Source: Alcanivorax sp. DP30 | Lineage (GTDB): Bacteria > Pseudomonadota > Gammaproteobacteria > Pseudomonadales > Alcanivoracaceae | DNA length: 64,000 nt | Assembly (NCBI RefSeq): GCF_009882945.1 | Contig: NZ_WTUY01000003.1 | Span: forward strand, 265,304 to 329,303 | Direction: 5' to 3' | The notes under the pieces: model-generated | Told to the model about the DNA's origin: nothing | The model's input: only the letters and a program-made list of their open reading frames with translations | The model's database searches: none | Made by a program: the position numbers and the translations under genes | Shown here: positions 36,195 to 45,146 of the stretch, piece after piece | Numbering within the stretch: position 1 is the stretch's first letter | Layout of the letters: every line of letters begins with the position of its first letter

Positions 36195-37848
36195 GAAGCG
36201 TGTACTCGCTGTCTGTCAGTTCCGTTGAATGTTGTTCCATGGGCCAGGATACTTCGGTGGTCAGCCTGAAACGGCGATAGCCCAGACGCAGCCCCGAGGT
36301 GGCAGAATCAATGCGGGCAAACCCCGTTTCGTTGTCATTTCCCGGTACCACCCCGGAGTCATAGGCAACGAAAGGCGTCACCGAGACTGGTCCGGTAATA
36401 GGCGGATAGAAATCAAACTGTATGGCGCCAGCCACGGCCGAGTTGCCACTGAGCGAAATATCCCGATACCCCCTCACCGCCGCACTGGACGCGACGGAGA
36501 ACCGTTCAGACGGGAACAGCGCTTCATCGCTGTACTGCCCATTTAGCCGAACGGATAAGGTTCCATATAACGGCTTTATAAAACGATTGGCTGTAAGATA
36601 TGTCTGATATCTTGTGTGCGATATGTCGGCAATTGATAGATCGCCAGGTAAAAGGGTGGCAGGTCCTGCGCCGCGCCCTTGCTCCACCGTGAAGGTACCT
36701 GCCAGCTGTGTGCCACCCCACAGGTACTTGGCATTGGCACGAGCGCCCCAGGCACGCAGGTGATAGCTGCTCACACGGATTACCGCATCTTCGAGAAGGT
36801 TTTCCGTATCCGAGTACGCGCCGAGCAACGACAACGAGAACCTTGCCTTGTTGCTTCTGTACAACGTGCGCGTCAGTTCCAGCCTGCTGGTGTCGGTGGC
36901 GCCCGACGATTCAAACGACTGGAAGATCCCATCAATGGTGTTTTCGTACTCTTGGCGGTTATAGCTGAGCGCCAGATTCCAATAGCCATGACTGATGTCA
37001 TAGCTGAGCCCGGCCCCCCAGGCCTGATCGGAAAATTCAGTATCGAGATCGGTATTCAACGAAAGGGAGAGCCGATCTGGCACGCCGAGCAAGCCACCCC
37101 AGTCAAAACCCGCCTGCGCAGTGCCATGGGTCACCTTTCCATAATGCTCCTCATCGATCACCAGTGTGCCGCGATAACGCTGAGGCCATTGCGCCTGACC
37201 CAGAATGACGGTGCCACCCTGCTCTTCGCCGGGCGCAAGATCCATGTTGGCATCCAGGTGGGGCAAGCGGGCAAGCGTCTCGACCGCTTGTTCAAGATCG
37301 CGAAGGTTGAGCAACTCACCAGTGGATGCCGGCACCGCCCACTCCAGCAGACGACGTGACATACCCAGTGCCTCAACGTCTTCTATCCGGCCGGCGACCA
37401 CCAGTAGCTCCAGCCTTCCCGAGGAAACATCCTGTTCCGGTATCAATACCCGGCTGGTAATGAATCCCTTGTCGATGAGCTTATTGGAAAGAACGGCCTG
37501 GAGAGTCTGGATGTCCTGCATGGTCATGCAGGTTCCCTGGGGCTGGCGGGCCGTTTTGGTCAGCCAGCGCCCGAAGGGCTGCTCAGCCCCGCTCAAGGTT
37601 TCCAGAATGATTGTCTCAATATTGAAACAGCGCCCGGCCACAGCCGGCGCATCGGGTAGCGGAACCTGCATCGGGGATTCCTTCCCCGGCACCTGCATTT
37701 CCTCAATTTGCTGCTGCTGCCGTTGACGCTCCTGCTCTTGCAAGCGATCAAACATGCGCTGCTGAGCTGTCGGCTCTGCCTTCACGGCACCGATCAACAA
37801 GCAGGCAGCGACGACACCACCACAAAATAGTGCTTTATCCCCCAACAT
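36169..37848 (-). CDS. cdiB: Two-partner secretion transporter CdiB/ShlB
   Basis: A 559-residue outer-membrane Omp85-superfamily transporter. A signal peptide (to about 24) is followed by a Q/R-rich N-terminal helix (28-50), two POTRA domains (about 70-155 and 156-220) and a 16-strand barrel. The conserved loop-6 motif VRGY is at 458-461, and the barrel ends in SLYAEI. It recognises the TPS domain of the adjacent effector and exports it. Its stop overlaps the cdiA start by 26 bases, so expression is coupled. Confidence 0.93.
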   Translation of the reverse strand: MLGDKALFCGGVVAACLLIGAVKAEPTAQQRMFDRLQEQERQRQQQQIEEMQVPGKESPMQVPLPDAPAVAGRCFNIETIILETLSGAEQPFGRWLTKTARQPQGTCMTMQDIQTLQAVLSNKLIDKGFITSRVLIPEQDVSSGRLELLVVAGRIEDVEALGMSRRLLEWAVPASTGELLNLRDLEQAVETLARLPHLDANMDLAPGEEQGGTVILGQAQWPQRYRGTLVIDEEHYGKVTHGTAQAGFDWGGLLGVPDRLSLSLNTDLDTEFSDQAWGAGLSYDISHGYWNLALSYNRQEYENTIDGIFQSFESSGATDTSRLELTRTLYRSNKARFSLSLLGAYSDTENLLEDAVIRVSSYHLRAWGARANAKYLWGGTQLAGTFTVEQGRGAGPATLLPGDLSIADISHTRYQTYLTANRFIKPLYGTLSVRLNGQYSDEALFPSERFSVASSAAVRGYRDISLSGNSAVAGAIQFDFYPPITGPVSVTPFVAYDSGVVPGNDNETGFARIDSATSGLRLGYRRFRLTTEVSWPMEQHSTELTDSEYTLHASLYAEI

Positions 37849-37980
37849 GGCTTTCCTTGCCTTAAGTGATCACAATGCGGACAAATCAACGCGTCGTTAT
37901 TATTGTTGGCGTTGGTATCATGCGCAGCGGCGCATCATACACTTTTGGGTATTCACCCGTGAACAGGGAACGATCTTGGC

Positions 37981-39111
37981 GTGAAACAGATCACAACGAA
38001 GCTAGCATTATGGCTTTTTGCCATCATCCTTTCTTCGCAAACAGCTGCCATCTCCATGGACCCCGGGTTGAGCGCTGTTATTGAGGCAGACAATACCGAA
38101 CAGGCGCTTTCCAACGCGCTTGATAGCGCCACCGGCCTCGCTCCGGCTGAACGCTTTGTCGTAAAAAATCAGTTGCGCTTGCGGCTAGCCGCCGTGCAGA
38201 TGCAGCAAGGTCATTTTGATAAAGCCCGCGATATGCTCCGCCAGATTGACACCGAGAGCCCCGCCGCACTGCAGGCCAGCTTGCTCATGGCGGAAAGCTA
38301 TCGACTGACGGCACAGCCCACGGAGGCAAGAAAGTGGTTCTTGCGAACGGCGAAGCATTATCCCTATCGGCCCATGACGCTCAATGGTTTGATCAGCGCT
38401 GCCCATGATGAACAACCGCGCAACCCTGCACTGTCAGCCGCGCTTTATCATGAAGTCAGTGCACAGAGCCATTTTGCGCTGGCTCAGCTGGATGCGTTTG
38501 AAAACAACGGCGATCTGGACCCCATGGCCATCATTTTCCCTTCCAGTCTGGACGATGCGGTACGCAAAACCCTGTTGAGGCGTAGCCTGCACCACCCTGG
38601 GCACAACCTGCTGGCAGAAACGGGCCAACTGAAATCCTCTGTAACGGCCATTCTGGCATTGCGTGAACGCCATGCCGCCGTTGACCAGGAACTGAACCAA
38701 CTGGGTATAAAGTTGGCTAATTACCAGCGTCAGCGTGATTCACTTGAAAAGCAGCTCATCGCCGGTGACCAGGAACTTCAGGCCTTGAAAGCGCAAATGA
38801 TCCCTCGAGACTTTGGTGCCGAGCAAACCCGAATTCGTCAGGGCATTACCCTGCGGCGTAATCAGCAGACAAGGCTACGGGCACAACTGGCCTTCATTGA
38901 GCAGGCCCAACAAGCCTTGCCCGACATTGCGCGCAAGCTTGAGCAACAGCTCCAGGCCCTGCACCATAGTGCGCAAAAACAGCTTGGCAGCAGCCACAGC
39001 GCCGTCACCGAGGTTCTCGAAGACACCCTGAAACAGTATCGTGTTGAACTGTCCAATCTTGCCGCCGAGGCACAATTGCAACGCTCTGAATTAATGCTTT
39101 CCTCACCGTAA
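37981..39111 (+). CDS. Exported helical/coiled-coil protein, unknown function
   Basis: A 376-residue protein starting at GTG 37981. It has a signal peptide (LALWLFAIILSSQTAAIS), a TPR-like helical part (about 60-180, with LRLRLAAVQMQQGHFDKARDM in short pieces and AESYRLTAQPTEARKWF) and a long coiled coil (about 215-370) rich in Q, E, L and R. It is divergent from cdiB across 132 bases and ends 11 bases before rlmA. It could support the CDI secretion system or be independent; no family was recognised. Confidence 0.7.
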   Translation: MKQITTKLALWLFAIILSSQTAAISMDPGLSAVIEADNTEQALSNALDSATGLAPAERFVVKNQLRLRLAAVQMQQGHFDKARDMLRQIDTESPAALQASLLMAESYRLTAQPTEARKWFLRTAKHYPYRPMTLNGLISAAHDEQPRNPALSAALYHEVSAQSHFALAQLDAFENNGDLDPMAIIFPSSLDDAVRKTLLRRSLHHPGHNLLAETGQLKSSVTAILALRERHAAVDQELNQLGIKLANYQRQRDSLEKQLIAGDQELQALKAQMIPRDFGAEQTRIRQGITLRRNQQTRLRAQLAFIEQAQQALPDIARKLEQQLQALHHSAQKQLGSSHSAVTEVLEDTLKQYRVELSNLAAEAQLQRSELMLSSP

Positions 39112-39122
39112 AGTGACTGCCC

Positions 39123-39941
39123 ATGCCCACCCTTAAATGCCCCAGCTGCGATCACACTCTTACGCTCACTGACAACACATGGCAGTGCGAGCAGGGGCAT
39201 CGCTTTGATCGCGCCCGGCGTGGCTATACCAACCTGTTGCTGGCACAGCATCGCCGCTCCCGCTCTCCCGGCGATGACAAGGCCATGGTGCAGGCGCGCA
39301 CCGCCTTTCTGGAGCTGGGACGCTATCAACCGCTGGCCGATGCGTTGCTGGCGCAACTGCCGGCGCAGCCGGACGGGGACTGGCTGGATCTGGGGTGTGG
39401 CGAAGGCTGGTATACCGAACGGTTTGCCCATGTGCTTGGTGCCGGGAACGGGGTCGGGGTGGATATTTCCAAGTTCGCTGTGGATGCCGCAGCCAAGCGT
39501 AATAAGCAATTGACCTGGCTGGTGGCCAGCGGGGCGCGATTGCCGCTGTTTGAGCAGAGTATGCAGCGGGTATTGGTGCTGTTCACCCGCCTGTTCACGG
39601 ATGACATTGCCCGGGTATTAAAATCCGGCGGGGAATTGCTGGTGGCGGGTACGGGCGAAAACCACCTGATGCCATTGCGTGAGGCTCTCTACGAAGACGT
39701 GCGTCAATCCGGCTTTGATGCCGGCAAGTTTCTGGATGACCGTTTCAGCCTGATCGACAGTGAAGAGGTGCAGTTCGAATGGACCCCGGACAGCGAGCAG
39801 GAGCTACAGAACCTGCTCACCATGACCCCCCATCACTGGCGAGCCAAACCGTCCGCCAAGGCCGACATCGGCAAGCTAACCGGCCAGACAATGCCTGCGC
39901 ATTTCATTATTCAGCGGTGGGAGAGGGTAATTAATAGTTAA
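39123..39941 (+). CDS. rlmA: 23S rRNA (guanine-N1)-methyltransferase RlmA
   Basis: A 272-residue SAM-dependent methyltransferase of the RlmA(I) family (E. coli 269), which methylates G745 of 23S rRNA. The N-terminal zinc site is visible: C6, C9, C22 and H26. The SAM motif is DLGCGEGWYTE (about 89-99). Its last residues, RVINS, are encoded by the edge of the AT-rich repeat element, which also supplies the stop codon. It follows the coiled-coil gene by 11 bases. Confidence 0.92.
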   Translation: MPTLKCPSCDHTLTLTDNTWQCEQGHRFDRARRGYTNLLLAQHRRSRSPGDDKAMVQARTAFLELGRYQPLADALLAQLPAQPDGDWLDLGCGEGWYTERFAHVLGAGNGVGVDISKFAVDAAAKRNKQLTWLVASGARLPLFEQSMQRVLVLFTRLFTDDIARVLKSGGELLVAGTGENHLMPLREALYEDVRQSGFDAGKFLDDRFSLIDSEEVQFEWTPDSEQELQNLLTMTPHHWRAKPSAKADIGKLTGQTMPAHFIIQRWERVINS

Positions 39942-40090
39942 TAATGAATAATTAATAACGTCGCGTGCCGGATTGTATTGGATTGAAAAGAAAGAGGCCG
40001 CGCCCATGCTGTGGGCGCGGCCTCTGTGCAATGGTGTTCCAAAACCTTATGCCGCGTAGCTATTAATTATTCATTATTAACTATTTATTG
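39931..40090. repeat. AT-rich convergent-terminator element, copy C (most complete)
   Basis: Left AT-rich flank (39931-39960), central 14-base hairpin AGAGGCCGCGCCCA (39993-40006) / TGGGCGCGGCCTCT (40012-40025) and an inverted right flank with GCTATTAATTATTCATTATT (40059-40078). It lies between convergent rlmA and the FAD monooxygenase gene and supplies the last codons of both (each protein ends INS). Confidence 0.8.
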
Positions 40091-41705
40091 CCTTCCCAAG
40101 CACTGTATCCAAATACTCCAGCAGATGATCTGCATTGCCCACCGGGGCCCGGTAAGCCAGGTGCCCATCCGGACGCATCAGCCACAGCCGCGGGCCATGT
40201 CCAAAGGCGGCGGCAAATTCCCCTTCGTGATCCTGCCAGATGCGGGTCGTGCCTTCGCGGGGTACCTCCGCATGGGGTGTCCCTTTGGCAGCGACCACGG
40301 TCAGGTGGGCACGGTTTCTATAGTCCTGACCCAGTCGGTCACTGAACGCATAAAGCACCAGCTTTTCATTGTGTTCCGGGGTTTCACTCAACTGCAGAAT
40401 CAGGTGATGAACGGGCTTTCGCAGCAGGTCATGCAGATGATGCAGATGCCCGGTACGCACGGATTTCAAACTGGCATCCGGCAGACGATCACCGGGCAGA
40501 GGCCCCTCACGTCGCCATCCCAGATCCGATTCCGGGCCACTGGTGACAATAGGGGAATGCCGGTAATGCACATCCAGCTGGCTGGCGGTGCGTAATATGC
40601 GACTGGTAATCCGCGGCCGACCACTAGCCAGTTTCAGTAAGGAGTCACGGCTACGGCGCAACATGGGCAGCTTCAGCAGGGATGCCCGCGACAGCATGTC
40701 CACGCCATATATCATTTTTTCTGCCACCGGGCGGCGCTCCTGCTCATAGCTATCGAGCAATTTGCCACTACCGAAGCCGTTAAGGTAGTACCCCAGCTTC
40801 CAGCTCAGGTTGAAGGCATCGGCCAGGCCGGTGTTCATACCCTGGGCCCCGAGAGGGCTCTGCACATGGGCTGCATCACCGGCCAGGTACACGCGATTGC
40901 GGCGATAATGCTGCGCCAACCGCCGTTGCACGGAGAACTCGCTGATCCAGCGCGGTTCGCCCAGATCCGGTTTTTCTCCGAGTATCTGCGCCAGCCGCTC
41001 TTCAAAAACCGACACATCAAGCGGCGCCTCTGGCGGGGTATCGGTGGCCATGATCAACCGCCACCCCGTCGGTAGCGGCAAGGCAATCAGCAGACCTTCT
41101 TCCTGCAGAAAGCCGTGGGAACTGTCGTTACGCCAGGGGCTGTGCCAATCCACATCCGCCAGCAGGAAATGTTCGCTGTATTCCACCCCGTGAAAGCCGA
41201 TACCCAGTTGCTCACGGACGGTGGAACCGACGCCATCTGCACCCACCATGACCTCGCATTGCAAGGTCTGGACTTCAGTACCCTTGCGAATTCTGGCCGT
41301 CACCCCGGAGCCATCCTGGGTGAAATCCAGCAGCTCTACACCGCGCACCAGCTCGCCACCCAGCGCCTTGTAGCGCTGGATGAGAGCGGCCTCAACCTCG
41401 GACTGGGGGCAACTGAGTACCCAGGGATAAGGGGCCTGCAGGGAGGTCAGGTCCAGCTCGAATAAAAAGCCGTTATCGCCGTAGACAGAGACTGCTTTCA
41501 ACACGCGAGAGATCTTGCGCACCGGTCCCAGCACATCCATGGCGGCAAATACTTCCAGACTGCGGGAATGAAGACCCAGCGCCTTGGACCAGGGCGATGG
41601 CGACTCAAGGCGATCAATGATGGTGCAGGGAATGCCCTGCCGCCGCAGCCCGATGCCCAGTGTGAGCCCGGTGGGGCCAGCCCCGACAATCAGGGCCTTG
41701 GGCAT
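40077..41705 (-). CDS. FAD-dependent aromatic-type monooxygenase
   Basis: A 542-residue group A flavoprotein monooxygenase (PheA/TfdB/PcpB-like). Visible motifs: GAGPTG (8-13), GADG (155-158) and LAGDAAH (274-280), the FAD- and NAD(P)H-binding signatures. The C-terminal 150 residues match the thioredoxin-like phenol hydroxylase domain. It hydroxylates an aromatic or quinone-type substrate using NAD(P)H and oxygen; substrate unknown. GGAG precedes ATG 41705. It is divergent from dinB by 66 bases, and its last residues come from the repeat element. Confidence 0.88.
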   Translation of the reverse strand: MPKALIVGAGPTGLTLGIGLRRQGIPCTIIDRLESPSPWSKALGLHSRSLEVFAAMDVLGPVRKISRVLKAVSVYGDNGFLFELDLTSLQAPYPWVLSCPQSEVEAALIQRYKALGGELVRGVELLDFTQDGSGVTARIRKGTEVQTLQCEVMVGADGVGSTVREQLGIGFHGVEYSEHFLLADVDWHSPWRNDSSHGFLQEEGLLIALPLPTGWRLIMATDTPPEAPLDVSVFEERLAQILGEKPDLGEPRWISEFSVQRRLAQHYRRNRVYLAGDAAHVQSPLGAQGMNTGLADAFNLSWKLGYYLNGFGSGKLLDSYEQERRPVAEKMIYGVDMLSRASLLKLPMLRRSRDSLLKLASGRPRITSRILRTASQLDVHYRHSPIVTSGPESDLGWRREGPLPGDRLPDASLKSVRTGHLHHLHDLLRKPVHHLILQLSETPEHNEKLVLYAFSDRLGQDYRNRAHLTVVAAKGTPHAEVPREGTTRIWQDHEGEFAAAFGHGPRLWLMRPDGHLAYRAPVGNADHLLEYLDTVLGKAINS

Positions 41706-41771
41706 GCTGTTCTCCGTAATGGCGATGGTACACTCTCCTTATTCCTGCATTCTGGCCAGCACCCGGTAACC

Positions 41772-42875
41772 ATGACCCTGCCTACTCGCAAGATCATCCA
41801 CGTGGACTGCGACTGCTTCTATGCCGCCGTGGAAGTCCGTGATGACACCTCCCTGCGCGGCAGGCCGGTGGCCGTGGGCGGTGATCCGCACCGGCGCGGT
41901 GTGATTGCCACCTGTAATTATCCTGCCCGGCATTTCGGTGTGCATTCGGCCATGGCCTCGTCCCAGGCCCTGCGACTGTGCCCGGACCTGATCATCGTGC
42001 CACCCAATTTTGACAAGTACCGTAAAGTCTCTGCCCAGATCCACGAAATCTTCAAACGTTATACCGCGCTCATTGAACCCCTGTCACTGGACGAAGCCTA
42101 CCTGGATGTTTCCCAGAGTGAACAGTTCGAGAATAGCGCAACCCGCATCGCCGAAGCGATTCGCAAGGAAGTAAGACAAAACATCGGCATTACGGTATCC
42201 GCCGGCGTGGCCCCCAACAAGTTTCTCGCCAAGGTGGCCAGCGACTGGCGCAAGCCCGATGGTCTGTTCGTTATTACTCCCGCCCAGGTCGATGACTTTG
42301 TGGCTGCCTTGCCGGTGAAAAAAATCTCCGGGGTGGGGCGGGTCACGGCGGAGAAAATGGCCAGCCTCAATCTGCACACCTGTGGAGACTTGCAAGGTTT
42401 AAGCCGGCTGGAGCTGGCCCAGACGTTTGGCAGTTTTGGGGAGCGCCTCTACCACTTGGCCCGGGGAGACGACAGCCGCCCGGTACAGACCGGTCGACGA
42501 CGCAAGTCGGTCTCCGTTGAGCGCACCTACGACAAGGACCAGCCAACGCTGAAGGAGTGGCTCCGCGAGCTGGATACCCTGCTGGAGAAGCTCAAGGAAC
42601 GGTTTGCCAAACTGGATGAAAACTACCTGATCAGCGGCCTCACCGCCAAGGTGAAGTATCAGGATTTTGTCAGCCTGAGCTGTGATACCGCCGGTACCGA
42701 TCTGGACCGCACCCATTTCGAAGGTCTGCTGGAACAACTCTGGGAACGCCGCCCCGGCCCCGCCCGGTTACTGGGCATCGGCGCACGGCTAAGAGACATG
42801 AAAGCCCCGCAGCAACCGGATCTGTTTCCGGAGGAGTGGGACAAGGCATTGCGGAGCCAACGAGGCAAGCTCTGA
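41772..42875 (+). CDS. dinB: DNA polymerase IV (DinB)
   Basis: A 367-residue Y-family translesion polymerase. Catalytic acidic residues are D12 (HVDCDCFY) and D107/E108 (LSLDEAYLD). Tyr17 occupies the steric-gate position. The little-finger domain is complete, and the C-terminus carries the clamp-binding motif QPDLF near residue 350. ATG 41772 was chosen over a longer reading from 41568 that lies in the divergent gene. No consensus LexA box was found upstream. Confidence 0.95.
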   Translation: MTLPTRKIIHVDCDCFYAAVEVRDDTSLRGRPVAVGGDPHRRGVIATCNYPARHFGVHSAMASSQALRLCPDLIIVPPNFDKYRKVSAQIHEIFKRYTALIEPLSLDEAYLDVSQSEQFENSATRIAEAIRKEVRQNIGITVSAGVAPNKFLAKVASDWRKPDGLFVITPAQVDDFVAALPVKKISGVGRVTAEKMASLNLHTCGDLQGLSRLELAQTFGSFGERLYHLARGDDSRPVQTGRRRKSVSVERTYDKDQPTLKEWLRELDTLLEKLKERFAKLDENYLISGLTAKVKYQDFVSLSCDTAGTDLDRTHFEGLLEQLWERRPGPARLLGIGARLRDMKAPQQPDLFPEEWDKALRSQRGKL

Positions 42876-42904
42876 TCGTTTCCTTGAGGCAAAACCTGGC
42901 AGTT

Positions 42905-43012
42905 TGGCGAAGGGAGTTTCAAGTTTCGAGAAGCGAGTTTCGAAAGGCAAAGGCCTGGAAATCCCGTTGTTTCAAGGTTTTCGCAACTCGAAGCTCGTGA
43001 CTCGCAACTGAA
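42905..43012. repeat. REP-related inverted repeat
   Basis: AGTTTCAAGTTTCGAGAAGCGAGTTTCG begins near 42915 (in pieces: TTTCGAGAAGCGAGTTTCG at 42924-42942) and TTTTCGCAACTCGAAGCTCG follows at 42978-42997 in inverted sense. It matches the inner part of the 6.3 and 7.4 kb copies and lacks the outer CTGTAGGAG arms. It lies between dinB and a small leftward gene. Confidence 0.5.
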
Positions 43013-43228
43013 TCAATGAACCGAATGCCCCACCCGCTCCTGCAAATCTGCTGGCAGCAGACCATCCATCAACTCACGGCCGCGCTGTTTCACCGGCTCC
43101 ATCTGGGCATCCAGATAGGCATCCAGCGTTGCCACGCATTTCACACAGCGATTCATGGTATCCGCGTCGGGGTGATCCGCCATGGCCTGCACCGCCATTT
43201 CCAGTTCATTGAGATACTTGAGCAACAT
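43013..43228 (-). CDS. Small hypothetical protein
   Basis: A 71-residue, helical, acidic protein with two Cys (CVKC near residue 28-31). Start ATG 43228 has GAGGG eight bases upstream, which makes it more credible than the overlapping rightward frame. It is leftward between dinB and ppnN. Family not recognised. Confidence 0.6.
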   Translation of the reverse strand: MLLKYLNELEMAVQAMADHPDADTMNRCVKCVATLDAYLDAQMEPVKQRGRELMDGLLPADLQERVGHSVH

Positions 43229-43479
43229 CTTTGCGCCCTCACGTTCAATCTACTTGCCGGGTATCGGCAGGTTGCCAACTTTAAGACACTTTCAAGACAG
43301 CCTCATGACACAGTGCATGCAGCCAATATGCCAAGAGCCATACTCCTGAGACGCGAACCGGATAACACCGTTCCAACCTCAAATGTAAAAAAGCCGACAG
43401 CCACCCCCGGCTTAGCTTCACAAGCAGCCCTGCTGCCTTTGGGTTACTCTTGGCGGATATTGCGAGGGATTATTCTTTT

Positions 43480-44847
43480 ATGACCAAGACTGTAACCACC
43501 ATTGTTGCCCCGGAAGGCAGCCTGGAAGTACTCAGCCAGCATGAAGTGGAGCGCCTGCGGGATACCTCCGGCAGCGGTCTGCATGACCTGTTTCGACGCT
43601 GCGCCCTGGCCGTACTGAACTGCGGCACTCCCACCGATGACAGCCGCGAAGTGCTGGAAACCTATCGGACCTTCGACATCGAGGTGATCCAGGAAGACCG
43701 AGGCCTGCGGCTCAAGCTGGAAAATGCCCCGGCCGGCGCCTTTGTGGACGGGCGCATGATTCGCGGTATCCGCGAGCACCTGTCGGCCGTGCTGCGCGAT
43801 ATTGTCTACGTCTCCAACGAGATTCAGAACAACGACAACTTTGATCTGAACAACAGCCAGGGTATCACCAACGCCATATTCCACATTCTGCGTAATGCTG
43901 GCGCGCTGAAATCCGGCTACAACCCCAATATGGTGGTGTGCTGGGGCGGCCACAGCATTTCCCGGGAAGAATACGACTACAGCAAGAGCGTGGGCTACCA
44001 GCTGGGCCTGCGTCACAAGGACATTTGCACCGGCTGCGGGCCTGGCGCCATGAAGGGCCCCATGAAAGGCGCCCATGTGGCCCACGCCAAGCAACGCTTC
44101 GAGGGTGGCCGATACCTGGGCATCTCCGAGCCCGGCATCATCGCTGCCGAAGCCCCCAACCCCATCGTCAACGAACTGGTGATCATGCCGGACATCGAGA
44201 AGCGTCTGGAAGCCTTCCTTCGAGTCGGCCACGGCATCATCGTGTTCCCCGGCGGGGTAGGCACCACCGAGGAAATTCTCTATTTGCTGGGCGTATTGAT
44301 GCACCCGGACAACGCCGACATGCCATTGCCGGTGGTGTTTACCGGCCCGGCCAGCAGCGCCCCCTACTTCCAGCAGGTGGATGCCTTTATTCGCGCCACT
44401 CTCGGTGATCAGGCCGCCAACCGCTACCAGATCATCATTGATGATCCTGCTGCAGTGGCCATGGCCATGTGTCACGGCATCGACCGGCTGACCCTGTTCC
44501 GCCGCGACAACGACGATGCCTTCTACTTCAACTGGCGCCTGACTGTACCGCTGGAATTCCAGCAGCCGTTCATTCCCACCCACGAGGCCATGGCCAGCCT
44601 GAACCTGGGCAACGAGCAACCCGTCCACAAGCTGGCTGCCAACCTGCGCCGGGCATTCTCCGGCATTGTGGCCGGCAACGTGAAGGAACAGGGCATTCAT
44701 GCCATCGAGCAACACGGACCTTATCAGCTCCACGCGCCCGGCGAGTTGATGACACGGCTGGACGATTTGCTCAACGCCTTCGTCGCCCAGCAGCGCATGA
44801 AACTGCCCGGCAGCCATTACGAGCCCTGTTATGAGCTGGTGGGGTGA
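43480..44847 (+). CDS. ppnN: Nucleotide 5'-monophosphate nucleosidase PpnN
   Basis: A 455-residue LOG-family protein matching E. coli PpnN/YgdH (454). It hydrolyses purine and pyrimidine nucleoside monophosphates to base and ribose-5-phosphate and is controlled by (p)ppGpp in E. coli. The LOG motif PGGVGTTEE is visible near residue 265-275, and the N-terminus (LEVLSQHEVERLRDT, AVLNCG, FDIEVIQEDRGLRLKL in pieces) matches the family. ATG 43480 was preferred over a TTG at 43450. Confidence 0.93.
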   Translation: MTKTVTTIVAPEGSLEVLSQHEVERLRDTSGSGLHDLFRRCALAVLNCGTPTDDSREVLETYRTFDIEVIQEDRGLRLKLENAPAGAFVDGRMIRGIREHLSAVLRDIVYVSNEIQNNDNFDLNNSQGITNAIFHILRNAGALKSGYNPNMVVCWGGHSISREEYDYSKSVGYQLGLRHKDICTGCGPGAMKGPMKGAHVAHAKQRFEGGRYLGISEPGIIAAEAPNPIVNELVIMPDIEKRLEAFLRVGHGIIVFPGGVGTTEEILYLLGVLMHPDNADMPLPVVFTGPASSAPYFQQVDAFIRATLGDQAANRYQIIIDDPAAVAMAMCHGIDRLTLFRRDNDDAFYFNWRLTVPLEFQQPFIPTHEAMASLNLGNEQPVHKLAANLRRAFSGIVAGNVKEQGIHAIEQHGPYQLHAPGELMTRLDDLLNAFVAQQRMKLPGSHYEPCYELVG

Positions 44848-44867
44848 GTCAGCAGCTATGAGCGTAT

Positions 44868-45146
44868 AGCGGCTAGCTACGAGTTAAAGACAGGTTCCGC
44901 AGGAGCCACCCTGGCAGTGCGATTCGAGAGCCGGATCAAAAACGTTTTCGCCGTGTCAGAGGTACTAACTGCTGCACTGTGGGAGTCTGCCTGCAGACGA
45001 TTAAACCCATTCGCGTGCAAGCACGCTTCTACAAAAGAAGGCGGTACCATTCAGTTCAGCTAAAGCGTGACACGGCCGCAGAGCGGCCACAAAAAAGCCC
45101 CGGAAAACCGGGGCTTTTTTGTTTTAGCTCGTCGCTCACAGCGGCC
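44868..45146. repeat. Junction with AGCTACGAG repeat, REP arms and terminator
   Basis: Between convergent ppnN and SDR genes. GCTAGCTACGAGTTAAAGAC is at 44873-44892 and an inverted TAGCTCGTCGCTCACAGC at 45125-45142. CTGTGGGAGTCTGCCTGCAG (44978-44997) and GCGTGCAAGCACGCTTCTAC are REP-like. No gene lies here; see the terminator entry. Confidence 0.55.
45091..45120. terminator. Bidirectional rho-independent terminator
   Basis: Stem AAAAAAGCCCCGG (45091-45103) / CCGGGGCTTTTTT (45108-45120), loop AAAA, with T runs on both strands. Serves ppnN rightward and the SDR leftward. A short GGCCGC-AGA-GCGGCC-type hairpin precedes it at about 45074-45088. Confidence 0.9.

Noticed and set aside
41745-41759. 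Possible LexA box upstream of dinB
   Set aside because: The spacing is CTG-N9-CAG rather than the CTG-N10-CAG consensus and internal bases do not fit.
43444-44817. 457-residue leftward frame opposite ppnN
   Set aside because: PpnN is matched along its full length; the antisense frame is a product of GC-rich codon bias.
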